The translations under genes were made by a program, and so were the position numbers. The notes under the pieces are model-generated. The model ran no database searches. It was not told where the DNA came from and was given only the letters and a program-made list of their open reading frames with translations. A stretch of 21,103 nucleotides of DNA from Phallusia fumigata. Lineage: Eukaryota > Chordata > Ascidiacea > Phlebobranchia > Ascidiidae. The stretch spans positions 2,037-23,139 of the forward strand of contig QXVZ01020693.1 in assembly GCA_008931825.1 (NCBI GenBank), in the 5' to 3' direction. This document shows positions 9,450 through 20,520 of the stretch, piece by piece. Each line of letters begins with the position of its first letter. Within the stretch, counting starts at the first letter, position 1.

Positions 9450-12394
9450 ATGAAAACATACGGAATACTTTGGATTTTTATTTCATCTTTGTTTCATCTC
9501 ACCACATCACAACTCAACTCTTTGAACAGCAGATGTGAACCAATCACATTAGCGATATGCCAAGACATACGTATGTTATTTTCATGTTAAATCATTTTAA
9601 ATCTTAAATCTAATATGTTTCAACCGTTTCTGTTGTCAATCATCAGTGCATAATGTTGAGAAGCCTAAAACCATGCAGTATACACATGCATGTGTATATA
9701 ATCCTTAAATACTGATTAATTTGGAATTTTCTGCCAGGATTAGGTGGACAAATTGTTGCCCGAAAAGATAGTAGGAATAAAAAATAGCCGAAGTGTTATT
9801 CTTAAATAAAACATGTTTCAGAAAAGAATATTAGACACTATTGTTACCTTTGTCAGAAATTTTTGTTGTTGTTTATATGTTGCAAACAAATGGTAACATA
9901 TCTAAAGAAAATGTTATTTACAGAATACAACACAACCCTGTTTCCTAACATCCTCGGCCACGATTCACAGGATGCTGCTGGACTTGAGATAAATCATTTC
10001 TATCCCTTAGTAAAGGTACTAAAGTTGTCAGAAATTTTGTTACAACACGCTTGTGGTTAGCTGACCATAAAAACCTGCTGCTTTGCCGTGTAAGGTGTTG
10101 TAAAACGTACATATAATTATATATGAGTTTGACATTGAGGGTTTACTGCTTGTAGATCAAATGATTTCCAAAGGTCAACCTGTAGTATACTTAAAGGTGC
10201 TGTGTAACGTACAAATAACATTTTTAACCGTGGCTGGTAAAATATATATTTTCATAACTCTTGTATTTACATAACTTGCAAGTGTTTTATCACCAGATTG
10301 TCATTTTTACACAAATATACAACTAAATTTATTTCAATAGGTCATGTAAACATCGTCAGTTTGTAAACAGAAATAATACTATTTTTTGGGTATTAGCCAT
10401 TTAGGGCTGTTTGCTGATGCCTTATCAGAAAGAAAAAAGCCAATTTTATTCTGTTAGCAATACTTTGGTTGCTTACCATGTAAGTTAGCTCTGTACAGGT
10501 TAAAACTTTTTTGTCTGCGTTCTTTTATGCTTTAACTGCTATGCAGACAGACTCCAACTTAATGTTATTTCAATAGCTAATGTAAACATTGTAAGTTTGT
10601 TGCCTAATGTTGCAGATATAATGTGTTGATTTCATAGGTTGGATGTGCCCCAAACCTGAAGTTGTTTCTGTGCAGCATTTACCTGCCAATGTGCTCAGAT
10701 TATGCCAAGGCTTTTCCTCCATGCAGACACATGTGCCAGCAAATCAGGGATGGATGTTCAAGTCTTCTCATCCAGTAAGTGTATTGACCAACAAAAAAAC
10801 AAGCTAACTGAACCCCCAATATAGAATTAGCAAATTTGTTGGTAGGTAAGTAAAGACATAGCAGCTCATCAATAAGTGTCAAACTTTGTCATTAACACTT
10901 GCATTATAAAGATATATATTTCACAAACGAATGTATTACATGTGTGTAAAAGATTCTACTTTCAGGAAAAATTTGTATGCTTGTGTTGAGATTATGGCAC
11001 AGACCACACTTTCATTAAAAGCTTTAGTTGCTTAAAAGAATAATATATTGCATCGTAATGCAACTTAAATATTTTTATTTATAGATTTGACTTTCCATGG
11101 CCTGCAAACCTAGATTGTGATCAATTCCCCGAACAATCAGAGGATCCTCTATGTTTTGGACCCGACGAAGTGGCATCGGCCCCCAATGGTCCCTGTCGCC
11201 ATGGTGCCCACTTCGTGTGTCCAGGTCACATGACAGTGCCAAGTGAAAATGAAATGAGTAAGTTTTTGGACCCAATTTACAGATTTTACGCTGGATAGAT
11301 GCACATATTATATACATTAAGTTGTGTTACTGACAATGTGGTGTGTATTAAAATTGCCATGTACAATTATTTAAAAAAAGTTCGCGAATGTAGTTGAGCT
11401 GATCACCGATTCGAAACTTGTTGCAATTAATAATTATGTTGGGCAGATTATGTTTTTATGGAGCAAGATGATTGTGGCGCCCCTTGTGATGCAGACAAGC
11501 TTCTTTTTTGGAACAAGTAGGTTTGATTTGGTCTCTGCCTCAATTCATGAATAAATATGTGCCTACCGTACAAACCAATCTTTATTTAACTTTACAACGG
11601 GGAATGAGTTTTTACTGTCTTTGAAAACATTTCTTGTCATTTGTACCCTAAATTTATGGTTGTGAGCACCACATTAAAGAAGCCTTTGTGTCCAATTTAT
11701 GGTACACTTCAACAGAATGTCACAAAATGTGTATTGACCTTTAAGTTTTGCAATCTTTGTACCCTGAGCTTAATGTTGTGAGCACCACATTAAGGAAACT
11801 CAGCAGATTTATGGCACATCCCATGGTTCCGGTAACAGATAAGCAAACATACTTGTCCTTGGCCCAAGTTTTCCACAGCACATCCATAGTGAGTTTCTCC
11901 CAAACAGAGGAAATGTAGGCTTAATTACAGACATAAACGTTGTATTATTAGCATCAATTATAATAATTTTGTCTAGTCCATAATCCCCTTTTAAACATTA
12001 AGCACCATCGGATTTCAGTTGAGACACACACATATGTTTTAACTTGCACATAAATTAATTGCATAGTGTATGTAGCTTCTAACGATTAGAAACACAGCTA
12101 ACCTATATCACCAATACAAAACTTCCAGCATTGAACACAAGGAACATATGGTACAAAAAACTTTGATCAGGCCGTGTTTCAGTCAACATTACAACACAGC
12201 GTAAAGCAAATATCCCGAATCGTCAGCCGATAATTGTAGTCTATGTTTAAACAGGGAGGAACGCCGCTTCGCCAGTCTGTGGATAGGCTGCTGGTCGTTC
12301 CTGTGCGTCCTCTCTACTCTCTTCACCGTTCTCACATATCTCATCGACATGCCACGGTTTCTGTACCCCGAACGGCCCATTGTCTTTCTCTCAG
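9450..12394 (+). CDS. Frizzled family Wnt receptor, 5' part (signal peptide, CRD, linker, TM1)
   Basis: Six exons join in frame: 9450-9570, 9924-10015, 10638-10774, 11085-11257, 11447-11516 and 12255-12394 (244 codons, ending in phase 1). The signal peptide is about residues 1-20. The CRD runs from [10 protein letters not shown] (first Cys 29) through [19 protein letters not shown] and PPCRHMC to [13 protein letters not shown], with ten cysteines. The linker has [10 protein letters not shown], equivalent to the FxCPxxLxVP of Frizzleds, and DDCGAPCD, the conserved pair before TM1. The last exon gives [13 protein letters not shown]1 (about 206-231), then [11 protein letters not shown], a Frizzled signature after TM1. 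HFYPLVKV and QDI-Y favour the Fz1/2/7 class, tentatively. Frizzleds receive Wnt at the plasma membrane and recruit Dishevelled. TM2-TM7 and the KTxxxW motif were not found in the window, so the gene is 3' partial here. Confidence 0.92.
10361..10553 (+). repeat. Dispersed element, copy 2, in Frizzled intron 2
   Basis: This is a close match to 8684-8895 in the same orientation. It is bordered by imperfect direct repeats of about 30 bp with the pattern CAATAG-N3-ATGTAAACAT-N-GT-N-AGTTTGT, at 10336-10364 and 10571-10600. This suggests insertion or local duplication within the intron. Confidence 0.65.
11640..11830 (+). repeat. Two-copy imperfect tandem repeat in Frizzled intron 5
   Basis: Units starting TTTGTACCCT at 11640 and about 11757 both contain GTTGTGAGCACCACATTAA and then TTTATGG-ACA, so the period is about 117 bp. 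The sequence is non-coding. The rest of the 738-bp intron (11517-12254) shows nothing else I can name. Confidence 0.6.
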
Positions 12395-12613
12395 GTATGT
12401 TTCCGTCGTCTCGTGGCAAAATTACGGCCTTTGCGCCTACGAGCGAACGCGGGCGTTTCGTTTTCTTTTGTTCAACGGCGTTTGTACAATAGTGATGTCA
12501 TAATCCACGTATGGGGGCAAGTCAGATTCCCACACGACGTGGAATTCATTTTTACCAAGTTGTCGTAAAGATATTTTAAGACATTCATTTGTAATGTTAA
12601 GAATACAGGTTTG

Positions 12614-13586
12614 TTTTGGTAGCGGTTAAGTGGTGTAGAGGCTAAAATGTTCGATTCACGAAAAAGTTTACAACCTTTTAGAAAACAATTTTGCCGTATC
12701 TGTTTGATAAGTTGGCATAAAAACTTCAGGAGTTTGCGTTATCAAGCAAGACGTTTCATTATCTGTTAAGTTAAAATAGAAACAAATATCAAACGGGTTA
12801 ATTTTGCATCTTTCATTTTCACCCACAAATTTCTGTGCTAAAGTCTCTGTAATCTTTTTACGCCCCAGTCGCCCAGAAAATTGCCCAAGCCCCGAAAACT
12901 CTCCTTCCACGCTCTAGTTGCGCTATATGCAACTAATCTGACCGTATGGTTATGCCAGGCCACCTACAAGGAAAGCACAAACATAATCATGTTACGCAGC
13001 TTTACACGATAGCTAATTGTATTAGTGTTTTGCTATACACGAGCAGGTTTTGAAACGTCGTACATACTTAATATGTAATGTTTCATTTTCTTTCGAAATT
13101 GGTTGTTGTTTGTTTGTGTCTGAATCTTTTGTCGGCTAGGTTCTTCTGGCGATGAGCAATTAGTGCAACTTTAATATGATTTATAAAGTTACTTGCGAAT
13201 GTTTAATCTGTAGATTGTGCAACCCGAATGTCTTCCTTGACTTCTGTTTAAACTTGTTTCCTAAACGCGAATTATCCACAGCATAGTACAAATGTCACCG
13301 AATCAAAATTTGCCCTTGATAGTATTGTAGTTTCAAGAAACAGTAACCCCCGCTGGTTTAACCGCAGCCAGTTGCTTCAGTTCTTCAGTCGTACCGTTTA
13401 CGTTTTCCACTAACTCTCTTGGGTTTGTCAGGAGTTTCAAGTCTTGTCCTTGCACTTATCAAGCCCACTCGATTCAATCGCGGCCAACCCACTCCAGTAG
13501 TTTGCTACAAATTTCCAGTTGGTCTCCGTCCTTGCGAGGCCACTTGTTGTTCTGTCTAACGCGTATTTGAAGACCCAGGAAATTTG
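12614..13586 (+). repeat. 973-bp duplicated unit, copy 1
   Basis: It is identical, as far as I compared it by eye, to 13587-14559, and follows the Frizzled TM1 exon and a short stretch of intron. It starts TTTTGGTAGCGGTTAAGTGG and soon has TGTTCGATTCACG. That pairing resembles Pol III A and B boxes, so the unit may begin with a tRNA-derived repeat. The 80-codon minus-strand ORF inside each copy has no recognised features. Confidence 0.9.
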
Positions 13587-14559
13587 NTTTGGTAGCGGTT
13601 AAGTGGTGTAGAGGCTAAAATGTTCGATTCACGAAAAAGTTTACAACCTTTTAGAAAACAATTTTGCCGTATCTGTTTGATAAGTTGGCATAAAAACTTC
13701 AGGAGTTTGCGTTATCAAGCAAGACGTTTCATTATCTGTTAAGTTAAAATAGAAACAAATATCAAACGGGTTAATTTTGCATCTTTCATTTTCACCCACA
13801 AATTTCTGTGCTAAAGTCTCTGTAATCTTTTTACGCCCCAGTCGCCCAGAAAATTGCCCAAGCCCCGAAAACTCTCCTTCCACGCTCTAGTTGCGCTATA
13901 TGCAACTAATCTGACCGTATGGTTATGCCAGGCCACCTACAAGGAAAGCACAAACATAATCATGTTACGCAGCTTTACACGATAGCTAATTGTATTAGTG
14001 TTTTGCTATACACGAGCAGGTTTTGAAACGTCGTACATACTTAATATGTAATGTTTCATTTTCTTTCGAAATTGGTTGTTGTTTGTTTGTGTCTGAATCT
14101 TTTGTCGGCTAGGTTCTTCTGGCGATGAGCAATTAGTGCAACTTTAATATGATTTATAAAGTTACTTGCGAATGTTTAATCTGTAGATTGTGCAACCCGA
14201 ATGTCTTCCTTGACTTCTGTTTAAACTTGTTTCCTAAACGCGAATTATCCACAGCATAGTACAAATGTCACCGAATCAAAATTTGCCCTTGATAGTATTG
14301 TAGTTTCAAGAAACAGTAACCCCCGCTGGTTTAACCGCAGCCAGTTGCTTCAGTTCTTCAGTCGTACCGTTTACGTTTTCCACTAACTCTCTTGGGTTTG
14401 TCAGGAGTTTCAAGTCTTGTCCTTGCACTTATCAAGCCCACTCGATTCAATCGCGGCCAACCCACTCCAGTAGTTTGCTACAAATTTCCAGTTGGTCTCC
14501 GTCCTTGCGAGGCCACTTGTTGTTCTGTCTAACGCGTATTTGAAGACCCAGGAAATTTG
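13587..14559 (+). repeat. 973-bp duplicated unit, copy 2, beginning at an N
   Basis: The first base of this copy is the ambiguous N at 13587; the rest matches copy 1. Exact identity, head-to-tail order and a lone N precisely at the junction are what two overlapping contigs look like when abutted without merging. A real recent tandem duplication is possible but less likely. Confidence 0.9.
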
Positions 14560-17255
14560 TCACTTCAGTTACGTAGACTTGTCGCTAGACCTGTTTTGGC
14601 GAAGACTGCTTTAATTCAAGTATGTATAAAACTTTCGTGTTAAGTGCGGGAATTTGGAGTGTATCTGATTTTGGCCCTACTGTTTTATTGATGCTATGAC
14701 TACTCTGGGTTTATCAATCTGTTATTTCCTTAATGCAAGAAAATGCCCTTACAGAAATTAAATGTGCACGTATGCTTGATTCTTCAGAGACTGTTTTTAA
14801 AATTTTCGCATTTAAAACATACTAATTGAATAAACCACACTTTAAGCAACTATTAGTTTCCCAGTTATAGTTTTTAGTTTTTCTTAAAGTGAAAATTTTC
14901 CGTTATTTTTAAAATTTCTAATCACACATTAAGCAACCATTTGAGTTTTTGTCGTATCGCAAATTTTCTTACTGTTCATGAAGACTTAAGCCTTACGTAA
15001 TTCAAACCGCTATTCATTAACGTTCAAACCTCCAAATTCCGCAACCTTTGCGCATGAAAACATACACACAAAAATCTTCCACAACGGTTCCGCTGCGTTG
15101 TCAGTTTATTTTGCCATCTCTCCTGCGCAGTGGAGATCGCCGATATCACTAATTCGGTTCATATCGTTCGCGGAGATCCCAGCGATAATTAAATACCTCC
15201 ACGGTCCTATGCCTTGCAGGCGTGTACTGCTTTTCCTTGCACGTATCTACAGCGTTTCAAGGCTAAACTATGCTGCTCTTGGTATGATATTGCCAACGTT
15301 TTGTGTACATTGAAAACATGTTGTTGGCATGACATCTGTTACATACCTAAGGTGAACAGGGATTTGAAGGTCATAGTCCAGCACGGACATGTGGTGTCAC
15401 TGTTCGTCTGTGTAATTGGTTTACGGTAGTTTTTATTCATAAATTGTTACATCTCGCCNGATTGTTACCAAGGAAGGGCACGTGGCTAGATACGGTCAGG
15501 AGAAACTGTTGGGTTTGTTTAAAGATTAAAATCTCCTGGGTTGGATGTGAATGGAACATTTTGTATTAGCTGCCTGTTGGTTTGATGTCTGCTTGTGTTA
15601 GGTTGGTTGATGTTAAGTTTGTGTTGTGTGGGGCTAATTTGAGCTACATGAGCTACACTCTGACGCATTTTGTTTCATTCAATATGTTTTATTCTTGATT
15701 ATCACTTCAAAAAATGTAGAAGGTTGGTTTCATAGGAGCTAAAAAATTTAGGAAAGTGTATACTTGTCATACATTCTGGTCATACATTCTGGTCTTCCTG
15801 TTTTTGTTTAAATCTACCTTTCCCCACATAAACCACTTCGTTTTATGTAACGACGTTGTAGTAAAGTACTTTACTAACATTGTCCTGCTGTAATTTTTTC
15901 AAAAACGTTTGGTAGATGCACATAATTTTTTCAGCCCTTAAGTCCCTATATCAGCCAACCGACTACCGCAAGCTAAATACAACACACGTCACCGCGCGCT
16001 TTTGCCTATATCCACGCCAGTCTTTTGTCTTCTCAGCCCCAGCATCCGTTTTGTACAGTTGCGTACACAAACCACGTACCCGGTATCAATAGAAGTTGTT
16101 GGTATCACACAAAGCACTGTGCGTACGATTGTTGGGTTAAGTATTATTGACACTATACTGAGGTCACGCCAAATGTTTTTAAAGCCAAATCAACTTTTTT
16201 CCCCACGAGTTTCCTCTAAAAGCTTTTTTCTGCCAATCTTCGTGCATGTAACCATGGCTTAAAAATATTTCAATGAGCATTTTTTCGTCATTCGGAACTT
16301 TTGCAATAATTTGGGTAGTTGAACCAAGCGGATTTCTAAAGACTCTTACTTTGTTTCTGGATGTTTTCCAAATCGACATGGTTAAGTGAGCAAAGCTCGC
16401 GATGGAAAACCGCTTTAAGCGCGCATGTTGTGTGTTGGCTTGAAAAGTGTTTGGCTGAGGAGGCATCCAATTACGTTTCAGACTGGATTATGGATAATGG
16501 TGATTTGGATGATTAAATGGCCTTTATGGGGAAATAGACGGTGAAAATATAAACATTGTTCCTAGCCTCAAATTGTTCAACACAATGAAGCTCATTTTAT
16601 CAAATTTTTCGACAAACATGAAGTGTTTAAATAACTTCATAAACTTTCACCAACGAAAATGTACATTGTGTTGATTTACATTGTGTTGAAGTCCCGTTGT
16701 GTTGCATTTCACCTGCAACAAAACCAGCACAGTTCTGTTAAGAGTACCAATTTAAATGCACTTCGTAGCATTAAGGAATACCTGTGCAAAAACCTGCAAC
16801 CTCTGCAAATTATCGACTTACAATACGCAAATCACTCGTATACACGTAGTTAATCTGACATAAGTAAACGACAATAGCCTAAAACCCATCTCCGATCTCC
16901 ACCAGCAAGCGTCGGCGTGTGTTTGTTGACATATAAACCTGGCAGTTGGGAAAGGTCACAACAAAACCCACGAGGTTTGGCTTTTGTCGTGGGCTCGGCT
17001 AATGCGAAGTGGCTTCTCAACTTGGACTGCAAAGCGCTGGTTAAGCTCCGGTAAAAAGGTTTTTACTTCTGAAAAAAGTACAGATCTCCAGGCATTGGGG
17101 TTAGGTTAAGGGTCTTTGCTATGCTTTTGCCTTTTCAGTAAGAAAGTTGCTTAAAAACTGTTTCATGTTGGAGATTGCGACGTTTTCTCATATATTTTAA
17201 TGATAACCTAAAACGGTTAATGTTAAATCTGTCCCATGCAAATATCTATCCAAAC
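14560..17255. other. Gene-poor region, nothing supported
   Basis: I read this stretch on both strands for further Frizzled transmembrane exons and other coding exons and found none that I can support. It contains a second lone N at 15459, a 13-bp tandem pair (GTCATACATTCTG twice, near 15768-15793), and short ORFs without family features. If the Frizzled gene continues, this would be intron. Confidence 0.5.
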
Positions 17256-17431
17256 CATGGCTTCGAAACTTTTTGGCCTGCGACATTTTTAATAGGATTA
17301 CATTTTCCGCGACCCTTCGCGTTTGTCAGTGATGAATAGTTACAAAATACGTGTTATATGTTTTGGTGAAGCTGTAGCATACGAAAACAAACATTTCTGT
17401 GTACTCACGACCTCCAGTTTGAGAAGCTCTG
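17256..17431. mobile_element. Degenerate non-autonomous hAT-like element
   Basis: The left end CATGGCTTCGAAACTTTTTG and the right end, whose reverse complement is CAGAGCTTCTCAAACTGGAG, fit the CAGNGGTTCTCAAAC type of inverted end seen in many hAT transposons. A GGCCTGCGAC / CCGCGACCC pattern follows inside the left end. The flanking octamers ATCCAAAC and ATTTAAAT agree at five of eight positions, and every difference is C to T, as expected for a decayed 8-bp target duplication. There is no transposase. Confidence 0.5.
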
Positions 17432-18041
17432 ATTTAAATGATCCTCATGTCGTTTTCGTAACCAACCGCTTTGCATTGGCTAGGAGAGAAAGCGCCATGC
17501 TAAGGTTGGTGATCTTACGTATGTGATGTTATCTTGCTTTCCTGTTGAGAAAGTACTTCCAGTTTGATTAGATAATGTTGCTACTATCCATTCCTTGTTC
17601 TTATCCGGACACAAATCGATGTTTTCTCTTTCTCTGTGCACCCGTTCCTGCGTGGTTTCATTGCTGCCTTTTACGTTTGTGTTTCAAAGGTCAAACACGT
17701 GATGTTTTAGTGTAGGTTGTGAATGTTACATGTGTTGAACATACATTTTTTTTCTGTCAGCCTAACATAGCTGGTCTTGGCATGTTTCGGTCGCCTTATT
17801 ACCAGAGTGAACAGTCGCTTTTAAGAGCTATTTGGGCAGTATATATTATTGGGAACAGTATTGCGTTAATATACCTTCACAATTGCAAATTTCTAAAACA
17901 GCATCATTTTCAATTTGCTTATATTGAGATTGAATTGTTATTACATCACTGCACCGGTTACCTAGAAAAAGCAATTGTTAGCAGCGATAAACTATGGTAC
18001 TGTGTACTCTTATACACATAAATAACAACAATAAAACTTAC
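17432..18041. other. No supported gene; one weak plus-strand candidate exon
   Basis: A strong acceptor (TTTTTTTCTGTCAG, ending 17759) is followed by an open frame at 17760-18021, with AATAAA at about 18029-18034. The product is not recognised and the opposite strand next to it also has a candidate exon, so no gene is called here. Confidence 0.3.
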
Positions 18042-18211
18042 TTCTGGGCGATTGCAATGCATTGAAAAATCGCCTGTTTGTTTAAGTAAACTTTCAAGAC
18101 CTCTGGCATTAAAGCAACGCTTAAGTTGTCAATCCACATATCAGGAATTGCTGTGGCAAGCCCTATCCACGCATTCTTATCTTGCACAGATTTGTGTGTG
18201 GTAAATTCCAT
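18042..18211 (-). CDS. Candidate first coding exon of an unrecognised minus-strand gene
   Basis: Reading the minus strand from ATG at 18211-18209, 56 codons stay open and reach a perfect donor (AA|GTAAGT; intron begins at 18041) in phase 2. The peptide has ordinary protein-like composition, for example DKNAWIGLATAIPDMWIDNL and then ALMPEVLKVYLNKQ, with a Trp and mixed charged and hydrophobic residues. Without splicing it would end after 57 residues at the TAA formed by the donor. I found no convincing second exon below 18036, and I do not recognise the family. A chance ORF is quite possible. Confidence 0.3.
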
Positions 18212-20075
18212 GTTGTGTCAAGTGAGTATGCCAAGGCTACTTGACGATGTGCCATGCTGATTGCGGTTAGGACCACCACAGTGTTAGCAAGACGTTCCCA
18301 TGCCATGCTCTAACTTTGTTAGCTGTTGCTTTCAGGGAAAGGGAGTCGTGTTTTGGAAAAAAATAAAAAAATAAGCGTAGCAATGACTGATCATTGAAAT
18401 TTTTGTTTTTTGTCATTAATTTTAAAAAATCACGTTTGTAATAGCTATGCACAAATTGTGCAATAGAATTACAGGCAAAAAAGAACCTTTGTAAAAAACT
18501 GCATTCCGTGTAAAGCCCATGCGTTGGCCAAATATCAGTCCAAGCTTTTGTAAAGTTAAAAAAATAAACTTTAAATCAAACCCTAAAATTAGATCATACA
18601 TAAAAAATGTTTCGAAAACTGCATACGTTTCGGGTGGTAACCTTGCCCCTGACCCAAGCGGCGCCATTGCTTATCGGTTGTAATCATTCAACACGCGGGT
18701 CTACATGAACCCCAGACACATTGCGAAGAACTGTTGAGCGACACTGAAGCATGCCTGTGTATTGTGAAGTAAATCTTCAGGGATGTCGCGTGAATTTGCC
18801 GACTGACGAGTTCCTTTCGCTGCTCAGGTCTTCTGAGAAACAACGCAGCCTGAACGTTTGCCCCTGGAGTTGTTACTTGACAAATGTGGTAGAACGTTGC
18901 GTGTTCAAAAGGTGGTTTAGGTTTGGGATTTTTGCCTGGTTTGACTGGTTCTTTTTTTCCTTAAAGCTTACAAAGGTATTCCTTTTATCGCGCCAAGGTT
19001 AAATAATAATATTGTCGGATCACTTGGTAGATTTCACAAAGCTTCCCAAAGTTTTATAAAAAAACGTGTTTTGTGATGAACGATATGATTTTATCTCCAC
19101 TAAGGCAGGCAAATAATCATTGGTAATGCCAAAGCATACCAGGTTCATATTTCTGCAACCACTTACTTAGTTTGAAACCTTCCTTTTTCGTCTGTTGTGT
19201 GATGAACCGACTAATGACTCGTATTCTACCTAAGGATGGTCGTTACGGTGTGGTCGTTTCACATATCTCAGATAAGCGAACGTCATGAACGTATATCACA
19301 CGAGCTCTTTCAACAAATTCCGGCTTCCTGATCGTTTTCAGTCCTAATATGGAACACGTTCTTGTTCTCTCTTATCTTCGCTACCTAAGCTGGGTTTACT
19401 CTGAGTTATCTTGTGCTGCTGTGGGTATTTCTACTTCGCTGCAAAGCCTTGTTTGGCAATCTGTGGAATAAATTTCTGGTTGATAGAAACTTCATCAATA
19501 AAGTTGTTCGTAAACGAAAACAGGTATCATAAATCAAATAAGTTATTTTGATGTTTATTTGTGACAAAAAACCTCAAACTTTTGTAAAACCTGAAATTCT
19601 ACATTAACAGACAATGCAGTAAAACGCATGTAATAAAATTTTTCTAAAGCATATTTTTTCAGTTTTAAGCTAAGTCAGCGATATAAATTATAGGCAACTA
19701 ACTTTTGGGACCAATCTTACCTCTACCTTAGCCTAACATACAATTATATTTACCCAGTTAGAATCTAATCCATAACCTCCGTGTGCAGTTTATCATTTCA
19801 TGGCCGCACCATTATCGCGTCAACTTGACTAATGACCCTGTCTACCAAAGTGGTTTTTCGCGGGTTTTTTGTTTGCACGAAGCTAATCAGGAATCGAGCC
19901 CTAGTGAAGTGAAACCGTTTAATCATCGGCAACTTCATCGAGCTGCTTGTTCCCTGTCAAAGAACTGTTTATGTTGATCTTTAAAACATGTTTCGAGAGA
20001 TCTTATAAACCCACGTAGTGAAGTGTGGCGAAATGCATAAAAAACTTGCGAAACAGATAATAGGTTCCCTTAAAA
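18212..20075. other. Gene-poor region, nothing firmly supported
   Basis: Only short ORFs are present: 18751-19002 and 19783-19977 on the plus strand, and 18267-18667 on the minus strand. A 40-codon ORF at 19349-19471 follows an acceptor-like GATCGTTTTCAG. None has a recognisable domain, a supported splice partner, or a conserved neighbour. Confidence 0.4.
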
Positions 20076-20285
20076 CAGAGATTCTTAACCGTTTTTCTTG
20101 TAGTTATCCCTTTGTATCACCAACCATTTCTCACACTCGATTTTTGTATATTCCGGAAATTAATTATTGTTCTTAGTTTAAATAACAAAACCATTGTGTT
20201 TCTTGAATATTTGGATGTTATAGATGTAATGAAGAATGTATAAACTAACCTTCAGCATTCCCGCATCCCAAGTGAAGAACTCCTG
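20076..20285. mobile_element. Degenerate non-autonomous hAT-like element
   Basis: The left end CAGAGATTCTTAACCGTTTT fits the CAGNGGTTCTTAACC type of hAT end. The right end GTGAAGAACTCCTG is its approximate inverse. The flanking octamers CCTTAAAA and GTTTAGAA agree at five of eight positions. The 210-bp interior has no coding capacity. Confidence 0.45.
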
Positions 20286-20450
20286 GTTTAGAAACTTACA
20301 TTCTGCAGCCGGACGCTTTACGTTGATTCTAAATGAAATTTTTTTGCGGTTTTTGTGTTAAAAACTAAAACATTTTGCTGGGCGTTGGGAATGTAAAGTC
20401 ATTTCATTGCTTGCGGTTGCCGCATATATAGCAATGCGAAATGTACAAAA

Positions 20451-20520
20451 ATGACAGAAGCCCTTGTGTTTCCAAATAGCATTGTTGCGGACAAAGAAGA
20501 TTCGCTGCCGAAAAATACAG
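20451..20520 (+). CDS. Candidate short first exon of an unrecognised plus-strand gene
   Basis: ATG at 20451 opens 23 codons beginning MTEALVFPNS and ending LPKNT, then meets the donor CAG|GTAGGC in phase 1. A later acceptor-like AACCCAG near 20983 would continue in phase with KKRLSTSIDEWPVIP and reach a TAG near 21069. The TATATA at 20425-20430 is too close to the ATG to be its promoter. The model is internally consistent but rests on weak borders, and the family is unknown. Confidence 0.25.

Noticed and set aside
12243-12568. ORFs of 86, 62 and 76 codons overlapping the TM1 exon
   Set aside because: They are other-frame shadows of the Frizzled TM1 exon (12255-12394), which fits the family and splice phase exactly.
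12614-12665. tRNA-like A/B box pairing (GTAGCGGTTAAGTGG and TGTTCGATTC)
   Set aside because: No cloverleaf or acceptor stem can be drawn and the box spacing is too short for a tRNA gene; at most a tRNA-derived repeat fragment.
12668-13883. Identical 80-codon minus-strand ORFs at 12668-12910 and 13641-13883
   Set aside because: They are duplicates only because of the probable assembly duplication. The composition is not convincing and no splice partner or family was seen.
16179-16466. 95-codon minus-strand ORF and the overlapping plus ORF at 16002-16262
   Set aside because: No recognisable domain, no supported splice sites, and overlapping frames on both strands.
17095-17112. GGGGTTAGGTTAAGGGTC, telomere-like
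   Set aside because: Only about two imperfect TTAGGG-like units; too short to mean an interstitial telomere.
17760-18021. Plus-strand open stretch after a strong acceptor, with AATAAA just after its stop
   Set aside because: Suggestive borders, but the product is unrecognised, there is no upstream exon to join, and it conflicts with the minus-strand candidate next to it.
19349-19471. 40-codon ORF after an acceptor-like site, with AATAAA at its stop
   Set aside because: Too short and without family features or a splice partner; expected by chance in this much sequence.
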